Below, in pieces: positions 10,601 to 22,655 of a DNA stretch of 64,000 nucleotides; the first letter of the stretch is position 1, and the number at the start of each line of letters is the position of its first letter. Origin of the DNA: Mactra quadrangularis (Eukaryota > Mollusca > Bivalvia > Venerida > Mactridae); NCBI GenBank assembly GCA_025267735.1, contig CM046304.1:18788620-18852619 (forward strand), in the 5' to 3' direction. Below the pieces are notes generated by a model. The model searched no databases and was not told where the DNA came from. It saw only the letters and a program-made list of their open reading frames with translations. The position numbers and the translations under genes were made by a program.

Positions 10601-13600
10601 TCGTTGCAAGAATATAAATGGTCATTGAGGGACATTTAACTGTGATTTCACATAGGATGAGATAATGGGATTAGGTTGTCGTTGAAAGAGGGATGAAGTA
10701 CAGTTATAGTGTTTTAAAGAAGTGACCTTAAAAATAGAATTTTACTTTACCTATGATGAGTGAGTGAACTGAAGATTGTCGTTGATTAGAGGTGGCCGTT
10801 GCTAGGATATGGTCAATGAGAAAATTTAAGTGTAGTTCAACTAAGGTGAGAGGATGGGCGTGAGGTTGTTGTTGAGAGTTGGTCGAAGTTTAGACCATAG
10901 TCATTAAAAAAATGGCCATTAATATTATAGATATTAACTGTATCTATAATGAGTGGGTAAACTTAAGACAGTCGCTGTATAGTGGTGGTCGTCGTTTAGA
11001 GGTGGTAGTTGTTGGGATATGGTTATTGAGAGAGATTTAACTGTAGTTCACCTTAGATGAGAGGATAGACATGTCTTGAGGTTGTTGTTGAAAGGTGGTC
11101 TTGGATTAAGACTTTATAATACCTCAGATAAGAGGGTAAAACTGAGGTGGTTGTTGTTGAGAGGTGGTATTGAGATACGACTTTACATTACCTAAAGTAA
11201 CACGGTGATATGAGATGGTCGTTGTTGAGAGGTGGTATTTAAATAGATATGGACATAGAGGAAAGTTTTACTGTAGTTCACTTAAGACTATAAATCTAAC
11301 AACATGTAATAACGTTCAATAATAATGTTTGTTTTTAACATGTCAATATTCCAGTCGATACGTAAAGTGTAACATTGCTGTAAAACCTGATACACTGTCC
11401 TCAAATGATGTTTTTAAATTATTTTTACATTTTCGTCGATTGTCAACACTTCCTTGATGTTAATTTGCTGTAGCCGGCTCACCTAACATGCTTCCAGACA
11501 ATCTTAATATACCAGTCATCCCTTACCCTTTCCACAAGTAATCGACAGCTTCCCTACTGCCTACTTTCCAAAATCAATTTTCATGTAGCTTAGTATAAAA
11601 TCAAACCTATTATAATCTGGGGATCAGAAAAACTCATTCCAAAAGCAATTCAACCCGTTTTATTTAATACTGTTGAGTTGTACACCGGTAAGCTTGTCCA
11701 CGGATTAAATTGTATTTACTGACGGGTTGACATGACACCGTCCCAATTACGAGTTAAGATGTCCACGGGTTGAGTTTTTCTCGGGATGAGTTGAACCGGA
11801 TCCATAACATTTGATTGAACAAACTTATTCTACCATAACTTCAGTGCAATGGTCATTGAATCGTCTTTAGACAGTATTTCAAAAGTTTTACAGGTACTTC
11901 GTTTTTCGTTCTTAAAACAATATTTAGACCTGTCACATCCGTGTGGTATACCGTATACTTCAAATCGAATGATTTCAATGCTTGTCATTCTGATTAAAAT
12001 GTTTTGGTAATTTTAAACCTTTTAGATCTTTTTTCAAGACTGGTTGGTACTAGTTACCGCTTAGTTACAAAAGAATCCAACGCTGTGGTTGGTAACCCCA
12101 CGTTCTTTAATTACCGAAAAGATTGATTGTTTTTACTTTCATGAAATTTGATTCTAAAACTATTGACTAAATTGACTATACAATCAATATTCATTAAAAT
12201 TTGGAAGGATTCCATTCAATAAATTAGTTAAGAAATGTTTTTCTTTAAAGAATGGTAAATCGAGATTAAAACTCACACAATTATTATAAATAACTCAGGC
12301 GACGCGTGATTTAAACTTCATTTCAATCAACGTTTACAATCTTTGTCGAACAAGTGGTACCATGGCTAACTAATCCACTAAAAAGGCTTTCAAATGAACG
12401 ATGTCCGAAGTTTTGAGTAAAGCACTAATAATAAAATTAAAATGTTCCACTATCCCTGCACATGAGAAACAAATGTTTTGCCCCTGTCCTATCCAATATC
12501 ATTCGGAACTCCTCGGCCATTCACTAGGAATAATTATTAAATAATTTATGGTCGAGATGTTCCGAATGAGCAAATTTTAGGATACAGCTCTAAAGAACCA
12601 AACTTAAACATGGACATGTAAATAGATATAAGCTGTATTATGTGCAAACATTTCCGGTACAGCGCGTGTTGATGCATGTATGACAGTACATTAAACCATG
12701 CCTCTAAATACAACAAGGTTGACTTATTTGTTTGTTTGTTGGGTTCAACGCCGTAGCAACACATTGTATAAGTCATATAACGGCGGTCAGTCAACCTACT
12801 CTCTCCTCCTGGAAAGGCTAAATCTCAGGATTTAGCTGTTAACAAACTACTAAGCACATACTTTCGTCAGTGACTGTCAACTGCCCCACATAATTAAGAA
12901 TCATTGGTAGGAGGGAGAATGGCCGTAGAAATAATCTCATGACCAAGCTCCACGAAAGTATGCCCTGCCCGGGAATCGAACCCACGACCCCTCCTCAGTA
13001 GACTTGCGTGCTACCAACTGAGCTAGCCGGGCGGCTCAAGGTTGTCTTACATTGTAGAAATGCTGCATTAGAAAAGTTGAAAAACAGAAATGGTGGCTGA
13101 ATCCAGAACTCTTATTTGTAGCCAATATTGATATGTTTAGTGTTTTTCTGTATATGTTTATATTGTTGTATGTTTCAGTGATCTACAAAGGGAACAAACA
13201 CCTTTAGAAAAGAAAAGGTCTGACTAAATATCTGTATAGAAAATTGTGTGCTTTGAGAGCTAGTGTTTTGTTTTCACAACACATCATATCATTAATCAAA
13301 TAAAGTCATGCATAACAAATAGTAGAACAAGAAAAGTGTTTGTTTAGATTTGGAAAAAAGCGTATTGATTTTTTTTATCTAAGCCAATCTTTGACTTTTA
13401 TCTTAACCAATACAATTTGCTCTATCATTCCTATTTGTCCAATGAAATTCTCTTCCGGTATTGAGAAATGAATACAAACTATGCGACCATTGGTTGTCTC
13501 GAAATAAAGTTTAGCATACGGTCCCAAATTTTCAATATGCAGGAACATTTTGTGAAAATGAGATTTTATTGTAGATTGAAGTCATATTCGCTGACTTACA

Positions 13601-16600
13601 TTTATATTCAAACAAATGTGCGTAGCACAGTACCTAACACAGGCGACCGGCACGGTCCCGAATCAAAAGCACTATATATACATATGTATATGTAGTGTTT
13701 TTGATTAGGGACCGTGTCGGCCGCCTATGGTACCTAATATCTTTTCAAAAATATATTTCTAGTTTTAATTCATCCTATTTACGTATGTCTGTAGTTTAGA
13801 TTAAAGACAAAGGATAACTATATCTCTGTTTAGACCGAGTAGATTTAAGAATGTAAAATTGTAGAAGTAGAAAAAAAATAAAAAAATAGAAAACGAATGC
13901 AAAGTCTTATCTGTAGCCAATCGTGGCCACTCGGTAGTTTACGTAATCTGTTTTCACTGGACAAAACCGATAGAGTTTAGATAGATCTGTAGTTAATTTA
14001 AGTAGTCGGAACAACTCGGTATTGTCCGTAATTGTGTTTGTAGTGAGAGGTATGGTGACAACGACTTGTTCCGACCTGAGCCGAGGTTAAAATTCAGGCT
14101 TCAATGCACAAAATTGAATGCAGTGACCGCCATTTGCTTACTGTTTTATTGCAATCATGGCTTTAAAGAGGTCATATATGTATCAGCTTGCATGCATGTG
14201 CTTTGAAAACATAATTGGGAATAGAAATATCGTTAACAATTTCATTTAGCTTTGTGGATGGAAACAATCAGCTGATTTATGTGTTGATCATCACCATTTA
14301 TCACTTTTATATACACTTTATGGTATGATGTGGTACACTGTGTTGCAGCAATTTGTTGGATTTTTTGTATCATATTTGTATTACAGGAGGAACAATTCTA
14401 TGACAATAAGCAACTCTCAGATAATTAGAATAGACATTATGTCATTTTATAAGTCTAGAGTTAAAATACAAATGTATCATCAAAAATTACTTGAAGTTAA
14501 GAAGTCTTTTGTTTTTTATGTATGGAAGGATACTAAATCTTAGGGTTGATACATGTTGTATTTGTAAACTTGTTAAAGCACTTGTTTAGAAACATAATAT
14601 CAAAGGAAAACAGAGTATTTCTTCACATGTTGTGGGCTTTGACCTAGTGACAAGTTCTATGATTGTAAAAATAAATATCAAAATTATATGACAAATACAT
14701 TGTTAGAGTTCATTGAATGAAGATGAACGAAACGTTTTCAAATAATATTGGCGTCGATGTACGTATTGTTTTACATGTACATATGCATAGAATAATACAA
14801 TTGATTATAATTCTTTTGATGTATAAACGGATAGCATATGTTGTAACTTGTAATTGTTTTGCATAAGCAAAGAGTAATACATGTACACTCAATTGAAATA
14901 GCTTATTTGAAGTAGCCTATGAACAGAATTATCGTAGTTCCTCTTTTTGAACGAGACTTTTAAGCCACTATTTGTGGGTTTTACGGTACGCACGACATTA
15001 CCAAGCCATTGTCGTGTGTTTTCCTATAAACGCCAATGGGACATTTTAATGGCATGAACAGGACTCCGCAATTAGATCATTGCGTTTTACATTCGGAACA
15101 CCTCGACTATTCATTGAATGAATACTATTCTTAGTGAATGACCGAAGAGTTCCGAATGTGCGTTTTAATCGACGTTTTTATTTTATTTCAATATATAAAA
15201 AATCTGTGACTTCGTGGATTTCTGCATTGACACATATAATGTTATTGTCCCAAATTTGTAATGTGATATAGTCTCGAAGAATTGTTAAGAGCCGTATCAG
15301 GTTACTAAACATGGAACAAACTTTGATTTGTTGAGTGATTATCATGACGTGTGAATTATCTACGTACACCGGTTTAGACAAGATATATAATATTTATATG
15401 TTTATGAATGAGGGGTTGATTTGTTAAGAAACACAAAACCATCGTACGCTCAATTTAACTCTTTAAACAATGGTGACGAAGTATTTGTTTTATGCTTAAT
15501 AAAATCATGATTATTTAAGCTTACAACGTCAAAACATAACTATGTTATAAAATAACATAGTGACATAATTTCTGTAGTTGAAAATTATGAAATCGCGTTT
15601 GTAGATTTACATTTGGCTAAATAATAGTTTTATGTGAAAAATTGTTATTGTTATGTTAGATGGCCTCCTGGTAAATAAGCCGTGTGCTTCCGTCTATAAA
15701 TAAAGATATCATTATTATAAATATTATTAAAGGTGTCCGACACGGTTTTGAGAATTAACTTTTTGCTTAAAATTTGGTTTTAATAAGAACAGAACAGTAG
15801 ATTTATTCAGAAAAGTACAAAGTATGTATTCATAAATACATAAGTATAATAACACACATAATCATAAGATGTATTCACGAATCGAACCACGAATAACTAG
15901 ATAATGAAAAAACATACAGGAATGCATATACATAATGCATTTATAACTATATTGTAAACATAAAAATAAGTTAGGGACTTAAGAAGCTTTTATTACATGG
16001 AAAGCCATGTAAAATAATCAAAATAGGATTTTTGCGTGTGCCGAAAATGTGCGCGATTATGGAAACAATAGCGATGCGAAAAGTACGTAAAATTATGCTT
16101 TCATATGTAGTGCAGCTCATTGTCGGTGGTAATTTTGCTGAAAAGTGTCCTTCTTTTTGGTAAAAATGGATCGCGATCCGATTCGGGAAGTGCCGAATAT
16201 TCATACTCGATTTACTGGTCGCGATTATCCGAGTACTCGGATACTCGCAACAGCCCTACTGACAATAATATGATAATTCGGACATGCTGAAGCGTCGAGA
16301 TGACGCTTTTCCTTGTTATCTTCTTATTTCTTCATCTTCGGGATCTTTCGGCAATTTACACTTTGCGTACATGTAAAATTGTTTGAAACGGACTTTTTTT
16401 ATTTTCAAATAAGAGAATTTAAGGCATTTCTTATAATTTTTGTAACGATTTAGGTCTGCATGATTAATTCTTAAAATGAAACACGTAAAACATAATAGTA
16501 ATTTTGTTAATCAAACAATGAAAATATACAAATGTACACGTATGTCCTTTTTTAAAAATAGCCAGACTTCGGGTTTAGGTAATTTGTTCTTGCCTTTCAA

Positions 16601-19600
16601 AGCGTGATTTTAGAGCAATAATCGTTCACAATTGTGAAACATCTGATTTATTTTCATAACAAACATACTATAAAGCTGGCCCCTTGTTTATAAAAAGTCC
16701 TTTAAACGCAGAACTTGGTTTCGAGCGTGGAATGCGGTCTTAACACTTTTATAACTTTTGACCCTGAATTTCTTGTACATTCATGTATTCAAAAGTTTGG
16801 AACCAAACTACGGAGAACGTTTATACAAAATCTAGCACACACCTGTAAAAACTAACCATACAGAGTCTAAACTGATAAATATTTATAACATGTATTTATT
16901 ATTTAGGCCTGTAAAAAGTAAGACATATCTGTTAACATTCATAATTTTATCATAAAAGATATTTCCTTTGTTTGCTTTTAATCTTCAAATTAAAATGAAA
17001 CTTTTCATAGTACCGGTTGCTAAGCAACTAGATTGCATTAGCAATAGACTCTCAATGTCACTTGTTGCTACGCAACCAGATTGCAGTATCGATTGATTTT
17101 AAAGCTGAATGTTTAAAGGATTAAAAATGATATTTTGAATAGTATATCGATATAAGATATGAGTTTTGATACACTTACTCAATCAGTTTTGAAGCATTCC
17201 TATATGCATGATAAAGCTAAATTTTATCGATGCAGGGTTTATGTGTCATTGACGTAACGGATATACTTAATTCGAGGAGCTTTCATTTTTTTCAATGTGA
17301 TATATATTTTCAATTCAAAGCTTTTTCGTTGTTTATTTTTCCATATCCATTAGATTTGTAAAGGCTTTGGTCTTGTTTACCCATGCAATTGTCCTGACAT
17401 TTATACCAGAGTTGTGCAAACATCTGGTTTAAAAGTCATTAACTTCATATCAAAATGCAAATACTGTATACTCTTCTATAGTGAAACCAAACCCAAACAA
17501 AATTGGCTTCTTTCGACATTTTTTTCAAAAGTCGTCTACTTAAGGTTTGCTGTTCAAATAATCCCTTCAACAATTCACTGAAAACCTGTAATATTCTTTT
17601 GATGTAGGTTGGAGATTCAATTGATATTGTGAACTAGGTTATTTACATAAACGTGCAGATAATATGCATTATGAGAAATGCTCAAGTATTAATGTATTGG
17701 CAAATAAATTCTCAATTGAACAAGCTTGTCAATACGTTTTATGCATCCTGTTTTCAAATAAAGCGTGTGTAAGCAACTTTCTCTGTGAACGTAAAATTTT
17801 CCATAGTGAAAAGGGATTGTTTAATTTTCTTATGAAATATTTACTGTAGATGAACGTCAAAAATATCATAAAAAAACATCAATAATCATGCCAGTAGCCT
17901 GTTCAATTACCCCGAACGTTCCAAAACGTTCTGTAATGTTACATTTGGAACTCCTCGGCCATTTGCTGCGAATAATCTCGGACATATTTTGACGCTATTT
18001 TGAAACTATCGATGTTGAAGTAAACAAATATACGATCGTTTAGGCAATGAGTGATGTTTTGCTTTTAGTCCATAAATTTTGAAACATCACTCATTGTCTT
18101 AATGATCGTATATCTGTTTATTAGATTTGATTATTCGCAGCGAATGGCCGATAAGTTCCGAATGTAACGTTACAGAACGTTTAGGGTAATTGAACATGCT
18201 GCAGGAATCTGTCACGCTCGAGCTCAACCATCGAGCCTGACATGAAGTAAAGCCATTCCTGATAAAATAATGTGTAATATGCCGCATCAGATGGAAAAAA
18301 ATTCTTAAAATGGCGGCCTATAAAATTTTGGAAGTCAGAACTACATGGAGGCCGTACTCTGAGACAACAGCTGTGTGTTCAAAAAAGACTGTTACCTAAC
18401 GTTACGGGTACGGGAGAACTCTACCCGAAGACAACTCAACCCGTGCATAACTCGACTCAAAGCTGGGACAACTCAATCCGTTAGTAGAGGATTGAGTTGT
18501 CTTTGGGTTGAGTTGTTCCGACACTTCGGTTACGGAACGTTCTGGAACTTTTAGGGTAACACAACACGCTGCTGTACTCATAGTCTTTATTTCGTTTTGT
18601 TCACATGCTCTTCTACGCAATACAGTTGGACGAACTTCTCAAAGAATCTGTGGCATATCTGTGTCTTACATGGTAAACTTCACCTATTTATTAGTTAATT
18701 AATTAACTGCTTGCAATTAAGCATTGTTTCAACGGTTCGATAATTTAGTCATTGACGACATTTTATAACTAGGTCATTTTTACTCAATTTCAGGGCCCTG
18801 AGGCCAATTATGAAGGACCAATTTCACCAAGATAGTCTTTTTGGGGTATGTACATGTATTTATATATCTTACAAATAATACATGGCAGGGGCGGATCCAG
18901 AATTTTTTCTAGGGGAGGGGGTCCGGACCTTCTCAGGGGGGGTCCGGACATTTTCTAGGAGGGGGGGTCCGAACTTTCGAACCACAACCACATTATACAC
19001 TTTTAGCAGAATAATGCAATATACTAATCATCGTTTTATCGGTTAAAACTACATAACCATTAAATCTGTGTTAAGCACCGGGGAAATTTGCTTCATGCTA
19101 GATTTTACTTAAAATGACATACATGTACAGTCAAGAAATAAACATATGGACAGGTACATTTTGGAAATTCCAGGGGGGGGGGTGTCCGGACCCTCCTGAC
19201 CCCCGCGGGATCCACCGCTGCATGGCCTTGCGGGCAATACGCAAGTTTACAGATTTGTTGGTCAGATTTATACATATATATGGCCCCAAGTGCAGCATGG
19301 GGTAAAATACGAAGAGAGTCTATAAGAAATAACAAATCGAATTTTTAGAAAAAAATACCTTACATATCGCAAGTAATATTACAACCTATTCATGTACAAA
19401 TGTATCTAAGTTTAAGTCATATGGTGATAAACGTAATATGCTGATAAGTATTAGCTCGGGCGGCTATTTTTGGTTTGTTTTTATGGTCATATGTGAAATT
19501 ACCTTTACACTTTTGTAAATGTATGATTTGTATTTAAATTTTTATAATTAATAGATAGATAATAAACATAAGTTCAGATACATGTACATGTGTAACAATA

Positions 19601-20174
19601 ACAGTAGTTTAAAGAATCATTAAGCTTTCATTAATCTTTCAAATGTTACAATCTATTATAATTTTACCGATGCATAAATACATCTAAAATAAGATTTAAT
19701 TGTGTTAATGGAAAAACCAGATTTTTTAAAAGTGTAAAAGTAATTTTGGCTGGCACTGTATATGTAAAACGAATAACGTTTTATTATCCATTTCAGAACT
19801 CATTTCGTTCAAAGTCATTCTTCATAGTGCACCCAGAATGGTTAAGTGAGGAAGTTGAAAATACTGACCCTGAACCCCTTCACCGTCCTCCATGGCCCTG
19901 GGAGCAACCCCGTTACCGTCAAAATGTACAATACCCAATAACCTATACACAAGATGAGTCTAATCAAGAAAAGGAACAAGAAAAATGCGAAGGAAACCAA
20001 TCAGAAACATGTAGTTATCAACTTCCGGCGGAAATGACGTCATCGACACAAATGATTGGAGCACCTTTAGGTTATTCGTTTACCCAGCCAGGTATTGATA
20101 TAACAAAACCCTTCGAAAAACAAACTATGTTTGGAGCACCTGTAGTTGACACGTCATCATTTAAAACTGGTTAA
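7682..20174 (+). CDS. Small unrecognised protein, tentative four-exon model (166 aa)
   Basis: Exons 7682-7713, 13179-13217, 18794-18845 and 19797-20174 join with consistent phases (2, 2, 0) to 501 nt, stop included. The last exon is the best supported. It follows a strong acceptor (ttatccatttcag) and has a long open frame with NSFRSKSFFIVHPEWLSEE, a Pro/Trp-rich HRPPWPWEQPRY, an acidic Gln/Glu-rich stretch, and two similar motifs, MIGAPLGYSF and MFGAPVVDTS, near the end. Exon 3 adds ALRPIMKDQFHQDSLFG; its frame has no stop and it ends at gtatgt. Exon 1 opens at an ATG with A at -3 and ends at gtaagt. Exon 2 has the weakest donor (gtctga). No signal peptide, membrane helix or known domain is visible, and I do not recognise the family. 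An AATAAA follows at 20199-20204. Introns are filled with repeats. The front two exons rest only on phase agreement. Confidence 0.5.
9400..9645 (+). mobile_element. tRNA-derived SINE, family B
   Basis: A degraded tRNA-like head is followed by the family body (AAATTTGACAATAATGTC, CCGGCCTTATGGAAGGG, GAAAGCTAGGTTAGGTG) and the tail TTGACACAGCGTTAAACCC. Other copies: 29925, 32072, 37090, 47483, 48180 and 55845. Confidence 0.8.
10229..10295 (-). repeat. Probable retroposon 3' end with (GATA)n tail
   Basis: A short GATAGATAGATA run abuts TTTATTCAATAAACATAAGG. A simple-repeat tail next to a unique end is typical of a LINE or SINE terminus inserted on the minus strand. Nothing upstream could be assigned. 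Confidence 0.35.
10560..11310. repeat. Degenerate long-period tandem repeat
   Basis: Phrases such as GAGGTGGTCGTTG, ATGGTCATTGAG and TTTAACTGTAGTTCACC recur at spacings of roughly 100-200 bp across the block. The copies are heavily diverged and no coding frame survives. Confidence 0.6.
11640..11800. repeat. Remnant of the GGGTTGAGTT repeat
   Basis: Several GGGTTGAGTT- and CAACCCG-type words in both orientations resemble the right-hand arm of the composite elements at 17901-18570 and 38934-39450. Probably an old fragment. Confidence 0.4.
11801..12498. other. No recognisable feature
   Basis: AT-rich intronic or intergenic sequence. I see no gene, tandem array or terminal repeats. Confidence 0.4.
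12499..12569. mobile_element. Short MITE of the CATTCGGAAC family
   Basis: CATTCGGAACTCCTCGGCCA on the left pairs with GTTCCGAATG on the right around an AT-rich centre. Confidence 0.72.
12725..13036 (-). mobile_element. tRNA-derived SINE, family A, near full length
   Basis: Reverse reading gives a good tRNA-like head (A box TAGCTCAGTTGGTAGCACGC, B box GGGTTCGATTCCC), the shared body and the tail GTTGCTACGGCGTTGAACCC with a CAAA-rich end. A 12-bp duplication with one mismatch, CAAGGTTGACTT and CAAGGTTGTCTT, flanks it. Confidence 0.9.
13638..13729. mobile_element. Palindromic hAT-like MITE
   Basis: 92 bp, inverted ends CACAGGCGACCGGCACGG and CGTGTCGGCCGCCTATG, with the exact 8-bp duplication GTACCTAA at 13630-13637 and 13730-13737. 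Same family as 2157-2242. Confidence 0.9.
13800..15080. other. No recognisable feature
   Basis: AT-rich sequence, probably intron 2 of the small gene. The ORFs here have no family resemblance or splice support. Confidence 0.4.
15089..15158. mobile_element. 70-bp MITE of the CATTCGGAAC family with target duplication
   Basis: Begins ACATTCGGAACACCTCG and ends AGAGTTCCGAATG. The flanks are exact 8-bp copies of TGCGTTTT (15081-15088 and 15159-15166), which fixes the borders and points to a hAT-type enzyme. Confidence 0.85.
15970..16258. mobile_element. MITE family H, copy 1
   Basis: About 290 bp shared with 28205-28502 (for example GTGCCGAAAATGTGCGCGAT). Its right end, CGAGTACTCGGATACTCGCAACAGCCCT, matches the terminal repeat of the complete member at 31476-31850. 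The left border is unclear. Confidence 0.7.
17016..17076. promoter_or_regulatory. Two X-box-like palindromes
   Basis: GTTGCTAAGCAAC (17016-17028) and GTTGCTACGCAAC (17064-17076) resemble RFX-factor X-boxes. The surrounding bases also repeat (AGATTGCA follows both), so they may be a short tandem duplication. A regulatory role is speculative. Confidence 0.25.
17901..18570. mobile_element. Composite inverted-repeat element F, copy 1
   Basis: The left half (17901-18200) is a large palindrome: arms GTTCAATTACCCCGAACGTT.. and ..CGTTTAGGGTAATTGAAC enclose CATTCGGAAC-family arms and an inner ATGAGTGATGTTT inverted pair. The right half (18395-18570) carries GGGTTGAGTTG words and ends in another GGAACTTTTAGGGTAAC arm. 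The same order recurs at 38934-39450, so the composite moved or was copied as a unit. Confidence 0.8.
18886..19220. mobile_element. MITE family G, copy 1, with 5-bp duplication
   Basis: 335 bp; ends CAGGGGCGGATCC and GGATCCACCGCTG are inverted. Flanks are CATGG (18881-18885 and 19221-19225). G-rich runs near the left end (GGGGGGGTCCGG) are a family trait. It starts about 40 bp after the exon 3 donor of the small gene. Other copies: 25897, 27399 and 62092. Confidence 0.82.
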
Positions 20175-20198
20175 CAGTATTTAGTTCAAATAGTTTTA

Positions 20199-20204
20199 AA
20201 TAAA
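20199..20204 (+). promoter_or_regulatory. Poly(A) signal AATAAA of the small gene
   Basis: Lies 25 bp after the stop codon, giving a very short 3' UTR if used. Confidence 0.5.
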
Positions 20205-20214
20205 TAAGTAAAAT

Positions 20215-21055
20215 TGTGATTAGAATTAGTGTACGAAGTTAGAACATTTTTGCACATGATTACGATGAACAATTTCAACGAATACGGACGGCGTTTCATA
20301 GTTTTTTTAAGATAAAAGCAAAATACATCTTAATGCAACTATTTGATTGAATCTAGTCGTTAAGACAATTAGAGCAAATGTACAGAAAGGAAAATAGTAT
20401 CGTTAAATAACGACATGGACACCATCTTACGATCTTGTACGACTTATGTCGCAATTCTACGTCGAGTTTCCATAGAATAAAAACAGTGTCTAATAATAGT
20501 CCGTAACAGAGGACAACTTAACATTTTCACAATATTTAAATGTGTGTACATGTAAATGTTTTTTATTGCTTTTGTCACTCTTCAGTCAAAATATATAGTC
20601 AACAAATTTATTTAATCTCAATAATTATCACACTGTTAAATTGTAATCAACTGTCAGTTGAACATTTATTAACCCCGCTGATTTAAAGTCTCGATTTTAT
20701 ATTCCCCGTTTATAAACTCGAGTATCAATTTTTATCGATCTTATATAAGTACAGAAGCACTAAAGTGAGTATTTAAATCAGTGGAGTTAAGTATGCGCCA
20801 CTGACAGTGACAAAATGTTACAAAATCGAGAGGATAGAATCTACAAATAATCTCGATGATCTCATTAAAATGCGACTGATTAAGGCTCCACTAGACTCCC
20901 GCTACAGTTGTATAGCGGGAGTGTATATAAGTTCTGATTTTAATGAGTGATAATTGATATTGTATAATGCTATGCCCTTAGTGTTTTAATAATTATGTAA
21001 TTCATTTTTGTTATATAAAACATTGTTTTAAGTAGTTTGTGTTATTTCATATACT
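20215..21055. other. Intergenic, no feature seen
   Basis: AT-rich sequence downstream of the small gene. One short inverted pair around CTCCCGCTACAG / TGTATAGCGGGAG (20895-20925) could form a hairpin, but no family was recognised. Confidence 0.4.
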
Positions 21056-21059
21056 TGCC

Positions 21060-21440
21060 GAAAAATACTTTAACAGCATTACGTCATTTCCATTACGACA
21101 ATATCAAAATCCACGAAGTGGTTATTTCCCTTTATTGCTAAATAAAGTAGCAACGCGTGACGTAACCGCTGTGAGGCATTTGTGACAATATGGCAGAGGC
21201 AATGTTTTTTACCTGTTTACGGCAATTATGTTTATTTGTGTGATTTATGTCGATAATTATTTAACACAATTACGTCATTTACTGTTTTACGACAAGATGG
21301 CGGAGGTAATGTTTCAAGCTCCTTACAGTGCTTATGTCACGCTTTGCTACTTATGGATCTAATAAAGGAAATAATCGCTGCGGGAAGTTTTTGTCTGTTT
21401 TCGGCAACTATGTGAATTTGTGTGATTTATATTATGTTTG
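21060..21440. repeat. Degenerate tandem repeat, about three copies
   Basis: TACGTCATTT, ATGGCAGAGG/ATGGCGGAGG, TTACGGCAATTATG and ATTTGTGTGATTTAT recur in the same order at roughly 120-bp spacing. No coding frame is kept. Confidence 0.6.
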
Positions 21441-21654
21441 CTCTATTTTTATCATTTCACCACTTTACCGAGACAGTATTAGTTAGGTATGTACAAAATA
21501 TAAATTGTGTTTGTGTGTTTTTATAGACATTTTCCCTGCCTATTTGAATAAAATTGTTATTTCTATGCCTGTGGTTTACGTGTTTTATCAAAGGGTTTAA
21601 ATCGAGGGTTATGGCATGGCCGATTGGTAACGAATCGAAACCTTCCTGGTTGTT

Positions 21655-21925
21655 TTTTGAGCATGAAACTTTATCCTACTAGCTCAGTGCTATGGAGCAG
21701 TGATCGTGGTAGCACGCGCGCTTTTGGATCGAGAGATCCTGCGTTCGAACCCTACTAGGAGCACTGATAATTTTCTTGAGCAAAAATTTTACGGTACCTA
21801 TAGTAGTTCCATCTAGATGTAAATGGGTACTGTGAGGTACGCCTGCTTGAGGGGGATTTCAATGATCAGGGGTTATCGTACAAACTTGGAAGCAGACTTT
21901 AAACCGCACTTTAACTGTAGACCTA
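21655..21925 (+). mobile_element. tRNA-derived SINE, family D, near full length
   Basis: The tRNA-like head (TAGCTCAGTGCTATGGAGCA, B box GCGTTCGAACCC) is followed by the body GGGTACTGTGAGGTACGCC and GATCAGGGGTTATCGTAC, and the tail AACCGCACTTTAACTG. The head is too long and poorly paired for a working tRNA. Confidence 0.75.
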
Positions 21926-22145
21926 GAATCGGATTCAAGAGTGATTATCTTAATGGTAAGAAGTTGGTCAACAATCGAGTAAATAAAAAAATATAAACTA
22001 CTTAACCAAATCAAGATATACCCTGCTGACTCTCTGAATCACGCCATAAATAAACTGAATATTGACTTGTCCGCAGACATAAATGTACGAGTCGGACGAG
22101 TCGGGCATTGAAAGTCCGCACCTCTGTATTTAGTATATATTTTAT

Positions 22146-22172
22146 GGATCGGGTCAGTGCCGGCCGCCTGTG
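22146..22172. mobile_element. Half of a CACAGGCGG-family MITE
   Basis: GATCGGGTCAGTGCCGGCCG plus CCTGTG matches one arm of the MITEs at 2157 and 13638. The other arm is missing. Confidence 0.5.
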
Positions 22173-22214
22173 AGACATATTAGAGTAAAATACAAAAAAA
22201 AACCTCTTATGAAT

Positions 22215-22220
22215 TTTATT
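22215..22220 (-). promoter_or_regulatory. Candidate poly(A) signal for the ammonium transporter
   Basis: AATAAA on the minus strand, about 440 bp after the stop codon. It is plausible by position only. Confidence 0.3.
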
Positions 22221-22655
22221 GTATGACTATGTATTATTATACAATGCTCATGTTGTATTAAATAATGCTTAAAAGGTAGAAGTGATATAGGAAGTTAGAT
22301 GGAAGTGCAAAAAGTGCAGTCTCTAATGACAAATCAATAATAGTTAAATATTTGGGTCAATTAGTCTCATTACGGAGCCATGACAGTGAACTTGGCTATC
22401 AACAGATTAAATCTTAGTTATAAAAAATAATCAACCCTTAATACAACAATAAAATTAACAAAACATGAAATAACCCTAGATCATTTCTTCAACGAAACAT
22501 AGTTTTCAATACACTTAAAAATGCATAGTTTAAAATGTTAAACTCGCATGTTATAGCCGTTTAAAACTAAGTTATATAATTTGTGTCAACTCTCAAAATC
22601 AAAATTAAAGAAAAAACAGAGGGGCTAGTTGAGAGTTACTATACACAATGTATTA

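Noticed and set aside
19746..19796. N-terminal 17 residues of the ORF ending at 20174
   Set aside because: Not an ATG start, and the ttatccatttcag acceptor at 19796 places them in intron.
21680..21765. Functional tRNA gene
   Set aside because: Overlong, poorly paired and fused to the family D SINE body.
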